From JAJRRH01 sp047638815 (GTDB taxonomy: Bacteria; Bacteroidota; Bacteroidia; Flavobacteriales_D; JABDKJ01), in contig JBLIMR010000005.1 of the NCBI GenBank assembly GCA_047638815.1, forward strand, positions 8,910 to 72,909: a DNA stretch of 64,000 nt, read 5' to 3'. The translations under genes and the position numbers were made by a program. Numbering within the stretch: position 1 is the stretch's first letter; each line of letters starts with the position of its first letter. Positions 42,383 to 51,723 of the stretch are shown here, piece after piece. Under the pieces are notes generated by a model. It made no database searches, was not told the DNA's origin, and saw only the letters and a program-made list of their open reading frames with translations.

Positions 42383-43750
42383 TTAATTTCCATAGGCTCT
42401 ATCAAAAGCCGCTTTAGAATTTAGTAAGGTGAGTATTGACATTAAATATGCTCCTTGGGCTTCAAGGTATTGAGTTTCGATTTGGTTTAATTGAAAGCTT
42501 GATGCAAGTCCTTCTTTATACTTGATTAAAGTTTTATTTCTGATCTTACCAGAAAGCTCGTATGATAATTTTTGTGCTCGATGGTTTTCATTCGCAAAAT
42601 CAAAATCTGATTTAGATTTTTGTGCCGCTATGGTTAAGCCCTGTTCCTCATCTTTCTTACTTAATATGGCGGATTCCAAATCCAACTTCGCTTGATTAAC
42701 TTTTGCATGTTTCATACCACTAGAAAATACCGGAACGGAAAGTTTCATGCCCCAAAGGGTGGTTGCAAACCAAGATTCATTACTATCAAAAAAATTGAAT
42801 TCGTTCCTTTGGCCAGATTGACTGTAACTAAAAAATCCAGATAAACTTGGCAGATATTTAGCCTTGGAGTTTTTCACAGTAAGTTGATTCGCTCTAATGT
42901 TATTTTCCAGCAACTTAAACTCTGGTAACTTTCCTATTGAGAAAGTAGTCTCATTTGACGCCAAAATTTTAGCATTCAATAAAGCCTCAAGATTATCACT
43001 TAATTCCAAAGGTGCAGTTAACTCCATTCCCAATTGCATCTTTAGCAATTGCTTTGTTAAATCGATCTGTCTCTTAGCATTGTTTAGATTATTTTCAATC
43101 CCTATCAATGTCAATTGCAATTGATCAACATCATCTTCTGCCATGAGACCCTCATTGAACATAGCACGTACCTCTGTAATAGTTTTCTCAATAGTGGTTT
43201 TACTTTCATCCAATATTTTCACATTTTCTTGGGCGATAAGAACGTTATAGTAAGACTCAGCTACATTTTTCTTAATGTCCTTCTCACTGATCTCCGCTTG
43301 TATTTCACTGATCCCTAAATACACTTTTGTCGCCTGAAGACCGACTAAATAAGAACCATCAAAAAGCAGCTGACTTAAAGTTGCCCCAGCGTTTAAAGTA
43401 TTAGAAGTTCCAAAAGAAGCTTCTACAAAATTGGGATCAGAAGGAAACTGAGCAGCATCAATTAAGTCTTCTTGTATCAACACTCCATAGACAGTTGGAC
43501 TTATGAAATCAGGCAGTACGCTAACTGGGATGTCTAGAAAGTTATTGTACTCAGCGCTTGCATTTATTTGCGGCAGACCAATAGCATAAGTTTCCTTCAC
43601 TATTTCCTTTGCCTTTGCAATATTCAAATGCGAAGCCTGCAATGTTCTATTGTTGTCTAACGCAAATTGCTGTGCCTGATCAAGGCTAATTGCATCCTGC
43701 CCCAGAATTATTCCTGGGATTAGAAAAATTATAAATGATACTATTCTCAT
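42383..43750 (-). CDS. TolC family outer-membrane efflux channel
   Basis: 455 aa with a signal peptide (about 1-17) and two internal repeats of long coiled-coil helices (outer membrane efflux protein domains, about 30-220 and 245-450). The opening AISLDQAQQFALDNNRTLQASHLNIAKAKE is typical. It makes the trimeric exit duct for the adjacent adaptor and RND pump. It overlaps the tetR stop by 4 bp, so the regulator and the channel are translationally coupled. Confidence 0.92.
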   Translation of the reverse strand: MRIVSFIIFLIPGIILGQDAISLDQAQQFALDNNRTLQASHLNIAKAKEIVKETYAIGLPQINASAEYNNFLDIPVSVLPDFISPTVYGVLIQEDLIDAAQFPSDPNFVEASFGTSNTLNAGATLSQLLFDGSYLVGLQATKVYLGISEIQAEISEKDIKKNVAESYYNVLIAQENVKILDESKTTIEKTITEVRAMFNEGLMAEDDVDQLQLTLIGIENNLNNAKRQIDLTKQLLKMQLGMELTAPLELSDNLEALLNAKILASNETTFSIGKLPEFKLLENNIRANQLTVKNSKAKYLPSLSGFFSYSQSGQRNEFNFFDSNESWFATTLWGMKLSVPVFSSGMKHAKVNQAKLDLESAILSKKDEEQGLTIAAQKSKSDFDFANENHRAQKLSYELSGKIRNKTLIKYKEGLASSFQLNQIETQYLEAQGAYLMSILTLLNSKAAFDRAYGN

Positions 43751-44361
43751 TTCCGTTGATTTTTAATATTGTTTTCTAGGTATTTTATTCCCTTTTCTGT
43801 AGCGATTCCTCTAATGTGATAATCAAAAAACTCCTGATTAACCTGAACAAAAGTTAATCGTTCTGGAGGGAAAATTTTTCCATCGAAGATTAATGGTATT
43901 TTACTCAAATAGAATTTACTAATGATTTCGATATTCAAATCACTTCTGTAATATCCCTCCTTTATCCCTTTGGCAATGTTTTCGCTAACACATCTATAAA
44001 TCTGACCCTGACGTTCTTCAATTGCCTCTTCAAAGGTTTTCTTATGATATTTCTCAAGATCATAATGAACAGATGGACTTATATTTTTAAGAATCTTTGA
44101 AACGTATTCGCTTATTTTAAAAGACTCTTCTATGGCGTTATAATTCTCTGTACATATACATTCAATATCCCGTTGTTCACCATCGCATTGAAATTTCAGC
44201 GCTTGCTTAACCAAATCATCTTTATCTCGAACGTACTTGTATAGGGTCTTTTTCGAAATGCCCAATTTGGTCGCCATATCATTCATTGTGATACTTTTAA
44301 TACCCAAGAGCATGTATGCATTCAATGCTCCTTCAACTATATCTTTATGTACCTTCTCCAT
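43747..44361 (-). CDS. TetR family transcriptional regulator
   Basis: 204 aa. N-terminal helix-turn-helix (about 20-60: ITMNDMATKLGISKKTLYKYVRDKDDLVKQAL) and a divergent ligand-binding C-terminal domain. As the first gene of the efflux operon, it most likely represses that operon and is released by a pump substrate. A long inverted repeat upstream (44394-44425) is the candidate operator. The -7 box ends 8 nt before the ATG, giving a nearly leaderless mRNA. Confidence 0.92.
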   Translation of the reverse strand: MEKVHKDIVEGALNAYMLLGIKSITMNDMATKLGISKKTLYKYVRDKDDLVKQALKFQCDGEQRDIECICTENYNAIEESFKISEYVSKILKNISPSVHYDLEKYHKKTFEEAIEERQGQIYRCVSENIAKGIKEGYYRSDLNIEIISKFYLSKIPLIFDGKIFPPERLTFVQVNQEFFDYHIRGIATEKGIKYLENNIKNQRK

Positions 44362-44369
44362 CCGAGGGC

Positions 44370-44377
44370 CAAAGGTA
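44370..44377 (-). promoter_or_regulatory. -7 box of the tetR-efflux operon
   Basis: Minus-strand TACCTTTG, exact consensus, 8 nt before the start codon. The -33 region lacks TTG and overlaps the first arm of the inverted repeat. Confidence 0.5.
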
Positions 44378-44393
44378 TATCAAAATATGAACG

Positions 44394-44425
44394 TTGGAAA
44401 CGTTTTACATGTTTTTTGTTTCCAA
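44394..44425. promoter_or_regulatory. Candidate TetR operator, 8-bp inverted repeat
   Basis: TTGGAAAC (44394-44401) and GTTTCCAA (44418-44425), perfect arms separated by 16 bp, directly over and upstream of the -33 zone of the tetR promoter. Autoregulation by the adjacent TetR protein is the simplest reading. Confidence 0.55.
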
Positions 44426-44521
44426 TTGCAAATATTTATTTATTAACTTGAATATTAATTAGTTAACGTTATGAAAAATAGAAGTAAATCACCTTTTAGG
44501 CAATTTTTCAATCGAAATTTC

Positions 44522-47230
44522 TTAAAAATCGAGTGTGTAAGTATACAATGTACCGCTGTTTGTGCCTAGAATAAAATCGTAATAATCGTCCTTATTAATG
44601 TTACCCATTATTCTTCGACCGGTACCTGTTAGTGGAAATCCATTTTGCAATACGCCCTCCTCTGAATAAAGAAATACAAGCTCATCGCTAGAGGTGGCAC
44701 TTAAATAAATCTTCCCTGACCTGTCATCTTCATGAACTTGAACATCCTGTAGGGCATCTTTAACGTCAAACTCTGAAATCAACTCTCCCTTATCATTAAA
44801 AACAGTGAATGTTTTATTATCCTGGGCTACCATTCGTGAACTCTTCTTACTCTTATGGAAGAGTACATTTTCAAAAACTGTTTCAACAATGGGTGTTGAG
44901 AATCCATCAAATGAAGTTAGTCGCACAAGACCTAGCGTGTCGACATGTAATATTCCAGTGTTGTCAACATTCTTTCTTTCCACGAGCATGTAATCTCCCT
45001 TTAAAACGAGACTATCAGAGACTTCATATCTAGTCTCCCCCTTTCGATTAATAACTTTTACACTCCCCATACTAGTTCGATGTAAAATAAAATCCTTTGA
45101 CCCTATTTTAAAATGTTCAAAGCCACCAACAATTGAATTATTGGCCATTTGATATTCCCATCCTTCAACCTGCTGACCTAAGATGTCATAGTTGTATACT
45201 AAGCCATTCTCACAACCAATTAAAATTCTAAATCGAGCATTATTATCATAATCCATAAGTGCCATATCTGAAGTAGCTTTAGACTCCAGTGGTATCGGGA
45301 ATCCTTCCACAACTTTACCATTACGATCGAGGAGGTGAATCATATTTTCCGTAAGAAATAGCATTTGTAGCTTATCGTTTTGATAGCGATCTACCTGAAC
45401 AGGTTGCCCAATTATTCTCTCTTCAAACTTTTTCTTCCATAACAACTTTCCTGTATTGCTTATAAGATATAAGTCGTTTCGTTCATCTTGTACTAACAGC
45501 TCTGTTTGTTTGTTATTATGATTTACGACTGGAGTAGGTTGATTATAGAGACTAGTGTCTAGAGAAAGCTCCCAAAGTGATGAGGTTTCATTTTTGTAAA
45601 CTGGATTATACTTACAATAAAAGGTTTGATAATATTTATTCCCCTTTGCCTTTTCAAATTGCAACGAAACTGCCTGAAATTGTCTAAATACATCAAGGTT
45701 ATTTTCAATGAAATCATCCGCTGAACCATCAATGATGTTCTTATAATAGTATGGTGAACGGGCAATATTAGAATAAAAAGACAAATTTGACTCATTGGCC
45801 GCTTGTGACATGAAATTTGTGTAATGGATATCGGTTGAAAGTGTTTGATCACTCAGATATTTATTTATTACTGACTTATTAATTTTCAATGAATTACTTA
45901 CTAAGAGATAGTCTTCTACAATGCTAAAAACCGGCTGATCTATCATAAAGAATAATGGTCCAAAACACGTTTCAACGATATCCGAACTACCAATACTCCA
46001 GGTTTCAAAAGAACGATATTCTAATTTTATCGCCTCCGTATTTACGTCACTAAAAGCACTAAACATTTCATCAAGCAGTTGACTCACTCTATCCTCATTA
46101 TCCAATTTTACAAAGACACAATAATTTTCAGACAGCAGATCTTTCTTCGGTTCAATTATTGATAACGCGAGTTCTTCAAATTCAATCTGTTGAAGTTCAT
46201 AAGGGGCCCAACCATATTGCTCAATCACATCCTCAATGCGCGCTTGCCAACTCCGTACATTTCCGTTTTTTTGCCAATAATTCAGACTATTACTCAGATA
46301 CTTTTTATTGTCTGAGATGTTCGCATGCATATACCAAGCAATATTGTTTGGCATAATTTCGGTGAGGCTAATATCATTGGTTTCTTGACCATCAAAACAA
46401 TGCAAAAAATAATTCAATGAATCATGACATATCATTAATCCATTAAGCAGAATACTATTAGGCTTAGCTCCGACATCCAATTCAGCCCAGCCTCCTATGA
46501 TGTGCCCAAGCAATCTATTGTCCAAGTGAGTGATGTACTTCGAACTAATTTCGGGCAAAGCATTGTAATTCAAATATGCATGAATGTTTTTATCTATTGA
46601 TGCTGTCTTTTTAATATCAGAGTAATCTTTATTCCTAATAATAGAATTCCCATTATTGACTGTTCGTATGGCTTTTTCTAAAATGATGGAGGAAGGACTC
46701 CAAAGAAAATATGAATTATATATTGCTGCATAATTTGTACTCTCTCCGTTTGAAATGATCTGTATTATTGCTCCTTCATACGATTTCTGATTCCAAATAA
46801 GATCGGGAACAACCTCATTTATTTTTTCTTCAAAAGTTTCTTGTGTCAATGATTTACCAATATTTGAAGAAACAAGGAAATCAAAGTCCTTGCCTTGGGG
46901 ATGAAGGGAATAGGTAACTGCCTTGTCAATAAAGAAATCTCTATACTTAGGATTCTGTAGAAAGATGGAATCAATTACACTCCAAGAACTATCGAATGCA
47001 GTGATTACATCTGCATTTAGCAATTCTTCGTAAAGCAAATTACCGCTTTTCAGATCATGCCATGAATGCAGCGCCTCACCCATCTCTATCATGCCAACAG
47101 CATCTGATGGAATTGGGCTTGATAACTTGACGTCTTGGATTTTCACGGCTGTTGATTGGTCGTAGAGATAAAAGCCAATCAAAGCAATACTTGCCAACAC
47201 CAATACCGAAAATACAATTTTACGTAGCAT
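44522..47230 (-). CDS. Membrane-anchored protein with C-terminal propeller, function unknown
   Basis: 902 aa. One N-terminal membrane anchor (about 5-25), then a long domain without recognised motifs (about 30-560), then a PQQ-like/WD beta-propeller (about 570-900) with repeating blade strands such as NDLYLISNTGKLLWKKKF, IHLLDRNGKVVEGFPIP and VYNYDILGQQVEGWEY. The propeller suggests a protein-binding scaffold on the periplasmic side. No gene pairs closely with it: 160 bp from tetR and 98 bp from rnhB. I do not recognise the N-terminal domain. Confidence 0.7.
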   Translation of the reverse strand: MLRKIVFSVLVLASIALIGFYLYDQSTAVKIQDVKLSSPIPSDAVGMIEMGEALHSWHDLKSGNLLYEELLNADVITAFDSSWSVIDSIFLQNPKYRDFFIDKAVTYSLHPQGKDFDFLVSSNIGKSLTQETFEEKINEVVPDLIWNQKSYEGAIIQIISNGESTNYAAIYNSYFLWSPSSIILEKAIRTVNNGNSIIRNKDYSDIKKTASIDKNIHAYLNYNALPEISSKYITHLDNRLLGHIIGGWAELDVGAKPNSILLNGLMICHDSLNYFLHCFDGQETNDISLTEIMPNNIAWYMHANISDNKKYLSNSLNYWQKNGNVRSWQARIEDVIEQYGWAPYELQQIEFEELALSIIEPKKDLLSENYCVFVKLDNEDRVSQLLDEMFSAFSDVNTEAIKLEYRSFETWSIGSSDIVETCFGPLFFMIDQPVFSIVEDYLLVSNSLKINKSVINKYLSDQTLSTDIHYTNFMSQAANESNLSFYSNIARSPYYYKNIIDGSADDFIENNLDVFRQFQAVSLQFEKAKGNKYYQTFYCKYNPVYKNETSSLWELSLDTSLYNQPTPVVNHNNKQTELLVQDERNDLYLISNTGKLLWKKKFEERIIGQPVQVDRYQNDKLQMLFLTENMIHLLDRNGKVVEGFPIPLESKATSDMALMDYDNNARFRILIGCENGLVYNYDILGQQVEGWEYQMANNSIVGGFEHFKIGSKDFILHRTSMGSVKVINRKGETRYEVSDSLVLKGDYMLVERKNVDNTGILHVDTLGLVRLTSFDGFSTPIVETVFENVLFHKSKKSSRMVAQDNKTFTVFNDKGELISEFDVKDALQDVQVHEDDRSGKIYLSATSSDELVFLYSEEGVLQNGFPLTGTGRRIMGNINKDDYYDFILGTNSGTLYTYTLDF

Positions 47231-47328
47231 AGGATTAAAATTCGAAATTAATCCAAATGCGGTGCTGGGATGTAATAGGTCTTGAAGGCTATAAACAGGG
47301 TTATGTGAACTTTATGAAGTCTTAAGTT

Positions 47329-47922
47329 CTAAACCTCCTCTTTCAATAATCGAAAAGTTAATCGGTGAATTGGACTCACTCCAATGTTTATTATTGCCTG
47401 CCGATGTTCTTTTGTGGGATAACCCATATTTCGCTCCCAACCATAACCGGGATACTTCTCGTTAAAATCCAGCATTAATTTGTCTCTATGTGTTTTTGCT
47501 AAGACAGATGCCGCAGCGATATTCAAAAATTTCTCATCCCCTTTGATAATACATGTATGTGTGATGTCGGGATATGCATTGAATCTGTTACCGTCCACTA
47601 AGATCATATCAGGTTTCACCATTAATTGATCCAAAGCACGATGCATGGCTAGAAATGATGCGTTCAAAATATTAATCTCATCTATCTCTTGGTGATCCAC
47701 AACACCAATGCCATATGCCAATGCTTTTTTCATAATAATTGGCGCAAGCCTTTCCCTCATAGTCATTGATAATTTTTTAGAGTCATCAATGCCGGGGTCA
47801 CGGAAACCTTTGGGTAAAATTACAGCGGCTGCTACTACTGGACCGCTGAGACATCCTCTCCCAGCTTCATCACATCCTACTTCTATCCGGCCCCTTTCAA
47901 GATATCTTTTTAGCCTAGCCAT
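47329..47922 (-). CDS. rnhB: Ribonuclease HII
   Basis: 197 aa. Catalytic acidic residues in GCDEAGRGCLSGPVVAAAVI (DEAGRG), the Asp in MILVDGNRF, and the NIAAASVLAKTHRDKLM block are diagnostic of RNase HII. It removes ribonucleotides from DNA and RNA from hybrids. Its start directly follows the stop of the glycosyltransferase gene, so the two are co-transcribed although unrelated in function. Confidence 0.97.
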   Translation of the reverse strand: MARLKRYLERGRIEVGCDEAGRGCLSGPVVAAAVILPKGFRDPGIDDSKKLSMTMRERLAPIIMKKALAYGIGVVDHQEIDEINILNASFLAMHRALDQLMVKPDMILVDGNRFNAYPDITHTCIIKGDEKFLNIAAASVLAKTHRDKLMLDFNEKYPGYGWERNMGYPTKEHRQAIINIGVSPIHRLTFRLLKEEV

Positions 47923-49053
47923 TTATAATTTTTCTATTTCCTTCCAAATTATTTCTTCCGTTCGATCCCATGAGAATAATGCCGCTTGTTTGAAACCTTT
48001 CTCCACAAGTTCTTTCGTCAGTTTCTCTTTCGTCATTACTTTAATCATAGCTTGAGAAATATCTTCCACATTGTAAGGGTCAACAAGTAATGCCGCCTCA
48101 CCAGCAACTTCGGGCATTGACGAGATATTTGAAGTAATGACGGGTATTCCTGACTTGAAACCTTCAACTATAGGCAAACCAAAACCTTCAAAAACGGGCA
48201 CATATGTCAAGGCCTTAGCGGCAGCATATATATTCACCAAGTCATCACCATTTACCCGTCCTGTAAAAATGACATCTTCTGAAAAACTCATTTCCGAAAA
48301 AGCTTTTTCCATCTCATTCGTCCACACATGTTTATTACCAACTAAGAGAAGTTTAACATTCTTAATGCTAGCGTCATTTGAAGATTTTTTCATCTCATCA
48401 AATGCCAACATGAGTCGAGTAATGTTTTTTCTAGGTTGCATGGACCCCACGAACAATAGGTATTCACAACCTTCAGAGTATTTTTCTCGAGTCTGGAGTA
48501 TTTCTTTAGGGCTTCCTGTTCTATACTGCTCTCCCACACCATTATACGCCACAACAATTTTTCCCTCAGGCAGTTTGTAGTGCTTCAAAATATCATTCTT
48601 TGAAAAGTTAGATACCGTAATCACGGTATCAGCTTTGTGTGCGTATTTTGGAAAATACTTCAGGAAATGTTTTCTATCAAAGGATTTAATAGCTTCTGGT
48701 TCGTGTACAAAATTAATGTCATGTAAGACATTGATTGTTGGCACTTTGGATTTCAATGAAACGAAACCTTCTGGTGAAAAAAACACATCTACCTTTTCTC
48801 TAATTAGAATCTTGGGTATGGAATACTCAAACCACCAATGATAAAGAATAGGGTGTCTCGCTTGAGGGAAAACAACTTTAGCTTTTACATTCGATGAAAA
48901 GATGAAATCCTCACTGTACGGTCTATCAAACAAAAATAGAAATTCCACTTCAGGGTGATTCTTGACCATCCTTTTCATCACCTCAAACGTAAACCAACCA
49001 ATGCCCTCTAGCTTGTCTTTAAGTAATAAACGAGTATTAACAGCAACCTTCAT
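47923..49053 (-). CDS. Group 1 (GT4) glycosyltransferase
   Basis: 376 aa GT-B fold enzyme. N-terminal acceptor domain starting MKVAVNTRLLLKDKLEGIGWF, linker GSMQPRKNITRLMLAFDEM (typical GT4 GS-x2-PRKN), and the C-terminal donor motif EGFGLPIVEGFKSGIPVITSN with the E-x7-E pair, then PEVAGEAALLVDP. Closest in feel to mannosyl- or rhamnosyltransferases, but donor and acceptor cannot be named. It is divergent from the wzx-like gene, suggesting it works on the same polysaccharide. Confidence 0.9.
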   Translation of the reverse strand: MKVAVNTRLLLKDKLEGIGWFTFEVMKRMVKNHPEVEFLFLFDRPYSEDFIFSSNVKAKVVFPQARHPILYHWWFEYSIPKILIREKVDVFFSPEGFVSLKSKVPTINVLHDINFVHEPEAIKSFDRKHFLKYFPKYAHKADTVITVSNFSKNDILKHYKLPEGKIVVAYNGVGEQYRTGSPKEILQTREKYSEGCEYLLFVGSMQPRKNITRLMLAFDEMKKSSNDASIKNVKLLLVGNKHVWTNEMEKAFSEMSFSEDVIFTGRVNGDDLVNIYAAAKALTYVPVFEGFGLPIVEGFKSGIPVITSNISSMPEVAGEAALLVDPYNVEDISQAMIKVMTKEKLTKELVEKGFKQAALFSWDRTEEIIWKEIEKL

Positions 49054-49090
49054 TTGATTCTAATAACAAAAGTGTGAACTTAGATAATCA

Positions 49091-49127
49091 ATTAGGAATT
49101 ACGAATGATTAATTACGAATTTTACTA
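49091..49127. repeat. Degenerate heptamer tandem repeat (ATTACGA type)
   Basis: Reads as ATTAGGA, ATTACGA, ATGATTA, ATTACGA, ATTTTAC: five 7-bp steps, with AATTACGAAT repeated exactly 14 bp apart (49097 and 49111). It lies in the intergenic region between the glycosyltransferase and wzx-like genes. Confidence 0.5.
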
Positions 49128-49210
49128 CTTATGCATGGTTCAGTGCTTTATTTTAACAATTCCTTCTATTAATATCGACCATTAACCTTTGATTAATTAT
49201 AATATTTCCA

Positions 49211-49240
49211 TTTTTTCGGGGTTCTAATCTCTTACCTTCG
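49211..49240 (+). promoter_or_regulatory. Possible promoter of the wzx-like gene
   Basis: TACCTTCG (49233-49240) differs from TAnnTTTG at one base and ends 16 nt before the ATG. A TTT tract lies about 19 nt upstream. Weak call. Confidence 0.3.
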
Positions 49241-49256
49241 CTTTATTCAGCGGTAT

Positions 49257-50699
49257 ATGAAGCAAAAATTTGTCAGCAATCTTCTATTTCTGGTTCTCCT
49301 GAATATAATAATCAAACCTTTTTATATTTTAGGGATTGATGCCGGAGTGCAAAATGCAGTTGGCGCTAAGGAGTACGGTTTATACTTTGCTCTTTTTAAC
49401 TTAAGTTTTTTATTGAATATTTTTAGTGATCTGGGCATCACCAATTTCAACAATAGAAACATCGCGCAACATCGCCAGCTGTTGAATAAGCACTTTTCGA
49501 GTTTAATCAGTTTAAGATCAATACTCATTGTGTTATATATCATAGTAGCACTAGTAAGTGGGTTTCTTTTAGGCTATTCTGAACGATTGATCTTTCTACT
49601 TGGCTGGATAGTAATAAATCAGGCTTTGGCTTCATTCATATTGTTCCTCAGGTCGAATTTGGCCGGTCTACATCTTTTTAAACAGGATTCTATAATATCT
49701 GTTTTAGATAGGTTTCTATTGATAATCTTTTGCGGTTATGCGCTTTGGGGAAGACAAAATGCAATTGAGTTTAAAATAGAGTGGTTTATCGGGTTACAGA
49801 CAATCAGCTATTTAATTACGGTAGTTGTTGCCTTTTTGATGGTTAAAGGCCAAACAAACAAGTTCAACATTTCATTTAATAAACTTTTCTCTATTAGTAT
49901 CATTAAGAAAAGCCTCCCATACGCTCTACTAACACTCTTAATGGGATTATATCACAGAATGGATTCCATCATGTTAGAGCGAATGCTTCCCCATGGAAGT
50001 GAAGCCTCAGGGATATATGCTCAAGGCTTCCGATTCCTTGATGCGTTGAACAATTTCTCGTTTCTTTTTGCAATCCTCTTACTCCCAATATTTGCAAGAA
50101 TGCTTAAAGAAAAATTAGACTTTAATCCTGTCGTTTTGATTGCCTCAAAGTTATTGCTCAGTGGCGTCATCATCATTTCCTTCACAGCACACTATGCGAG
50201 TTTTGGCATAATGGATTGGCGATATGACGAAAATATAGCTGAAGCGTCCAAGACGTTTGGCGTTCTTATATTAAGCTCGCTCTTTTTCGCAATTGTTTTA
50301 ATCTATGGTACCCTTTTAACTGCGGATGGCAAATTAAAAGAACTCAACTACTTGGCTGTTTTCGGAGTCATGCTAAACTTCATCCTTAACTTTCTGCTTA
50401 TACCAAGATTCGAAGCATATGGCAGCGCCCTTGCAACTCTAGCAACTCAGTTGATCACCGCTTTGGGGCACCTCATCTTAGCTCAGGTATATTTTAAATT
50501 TAAAATCAATTGGCCCGTTATTCTTAAGATGATTCTCTTGATGATCATTCTTATCTTTATCGGACACAATGGTCAGGAAATTAATTTGCATTGGATAAAC
50601 TCGGCACTATTGATGACCTTTGTCGGTCTTGGTTCTGCTATTATGTTAAACCTAATTAATCCTAAAGATTTTGTTGAACTAATCAAAAGCAAAGAATAA
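49257..50699 (+). CDS. Polysaccharide flippase (Wzx-like, MOP superfamily)
   Basis: 480 aa with 12-14 membrane segments over its whole length. The first 40 residues and the GVQNAVGAKEYGLYFALFNLSFLLNIFSDLGITNFNNRNIAQH block match oligosaccharide flippases. It is expected to flip lipid-linked repeat units across the inner membrane. It is followed by a Wzz-like and a Wzy/ligase-like gene, completing a Wzx/Wzy-type export set; the nucleotide-sugar genes are 20 kb away. Confidence 0.88.
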   Translation: MKQKFVSNLLFLVLLNIIIKPFYILGIDAGVQNAVGAKEYGLYFALFNLSFLLNIFSDLGITNFNNRNIAQHRQLLNKHFSSLISLRSILIVLYIIVALVSGFLLGYSERLIFLLGWIVINQALASFILFLRSNLAGLHLFKQDSIISVLDRFLLIIFCGYALWGRQNAIEFKIEWFIGLQTISYLITVVVAFLMVKGQTNKFNISFNKLFSISIIKKSLPYALLTLLMGLYHRMDSIMLERMLPHGSEASGIYAQGFRFLDALNNFSFLFAILLLPIFARMLKEKLDFNPVVLIASKLLLSGVIIISFTAHYASFGIMDWRYDENIAEASKTFGVLILSSLFFAIVLIYGTLLTADGKLKELNYLAVFGVMLNFILNFLLIPRFEAYGSALATLATQLITALGHLILAQVYFKFKINWPVILKMILLMIILIFIGHNGQEINLHWINSALLMTFVGLGSAIMLNLINPKDFVELIKSKE

Positions 50700-50787
50700 T
50701 TGTCAAAAAAACTGGTTACCTTAATAAACGGCATTTTGAATAATAAAGCCATTAATTTTTATACTTTTACCCCTCATAATAAGACGC

Positions 50788-51723
50788 ATGCAAAGCGAAA
50801 TTACATTTAAAAATATTCTTTCCGTTATTGAGAAAAGAATAGCACCACTGGCAATTATTGCCATATTATCCATTGTATTGGCTATTATATTCTCTGGCGA
50901 ATCATTTCTCAAACCGAGATACAAATCTTCCGCCATCGTGTATCCAATAAATCTAGATCCATACAGTGATGAGTCTGAAACCGAACAAATGCTTCAGTTG
51001 TTTGACAATGAGAATATTAGACGAGCAATATTGGAGAAGTTTGAGCTAGGGAGCAGATATGGGTATAAACCTGAGGATAAAAATTACTTGTTCAAAATTA
51101 ACGAGATGTATAACGAACGTGTTAGTATTAGCCCTACAAGGTACGAGAGTGTTGAAATTATTTGTCAAGACGAAGATCCTGATGTAGCTAAGAAAATGGT
51201 TGAGGAAGTAATAAATCAATTCAATTTAAAGACTCAGCAACTTGAAAGAGAATTCCATTTGGAGTATTTTGACATGTTAACTCAAGAAGCTGCCGTGCAA
51301 CAGGGATGGCTAGATACTTTGAACATGGAGATGGTATTTCTCAAAAACAAATCCGGGATAGTAGATCCGCTCCTTCAAACTGAAGAAATTACTGAGGGTT
51401 ACATGAAAATGCTCGAAAAAAACATTGATGGACCGCGCATGCGAGAGGTGCAAAAACTATTGGACGGAATAAGAGAGGATGGTGAATCCATTATAAATAA
51501 AAAATTGTTAACGGAGCATATTACAAGGAGCCTGGGTGTTACTCTTGACAATAGATCCATGGAATACTCTAAAGTTAAGAGAGATGTCAGCTTCGCAAAT
51601 GTGGTTAAGAGTCCTGAGTCAACGGACAAGAAACACTGGCCTGTAAGATGGTTGATTTTAGCTGTTGCTCTTCTCTCTAGTTTATTGGCTGCTGTGGTAT
51701 TCTTTATAATTATTGAAAAATAA
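50788..51723 (+). CDS. Wzz-like chain-length determinant protein
   Basis: 311 aa. Two membrane segments: about residues 19-37 (LAIIAILSIVLAIIFS) and near the C-terminus (WLILAVALLSSLLAAVVFF), with a helical periplasmic domain between. This is the polysaccharide co-polymerase topology. There is no C-terminal tyrosine kinase domain, so it is the short Wzz type. It should set polymer chain length together with the next gene, with which it overlaps by 11 bp. Confidence 0.82.
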   Translation: MQSEITFKNILSVIEKRIAPLAIIAILSIVLAIIFSGESFLKPRYKSSAIVYPINLDPYSDESETEQMLQLFDNENIRRAILEKFELGSRYGYKPEDKNYLFKINEMYNERVSISPTRYESVEIICQDEDPDVAKKMVEEVINQFNLKTQQLEREFHLEYFDMLTQEAAVQQGWLDTLNMEMVFLKNKSGIVDPLLQTEEITEGYMKMLEKNIDGPRMREVQKLLDGIREDGESIINKKLLTEHITRSLGVTLDNRSMEYSKVKRDVSFANVVKSPESTDKKHWPVRWLILAVALLSSLLAAVVFFIIIEK

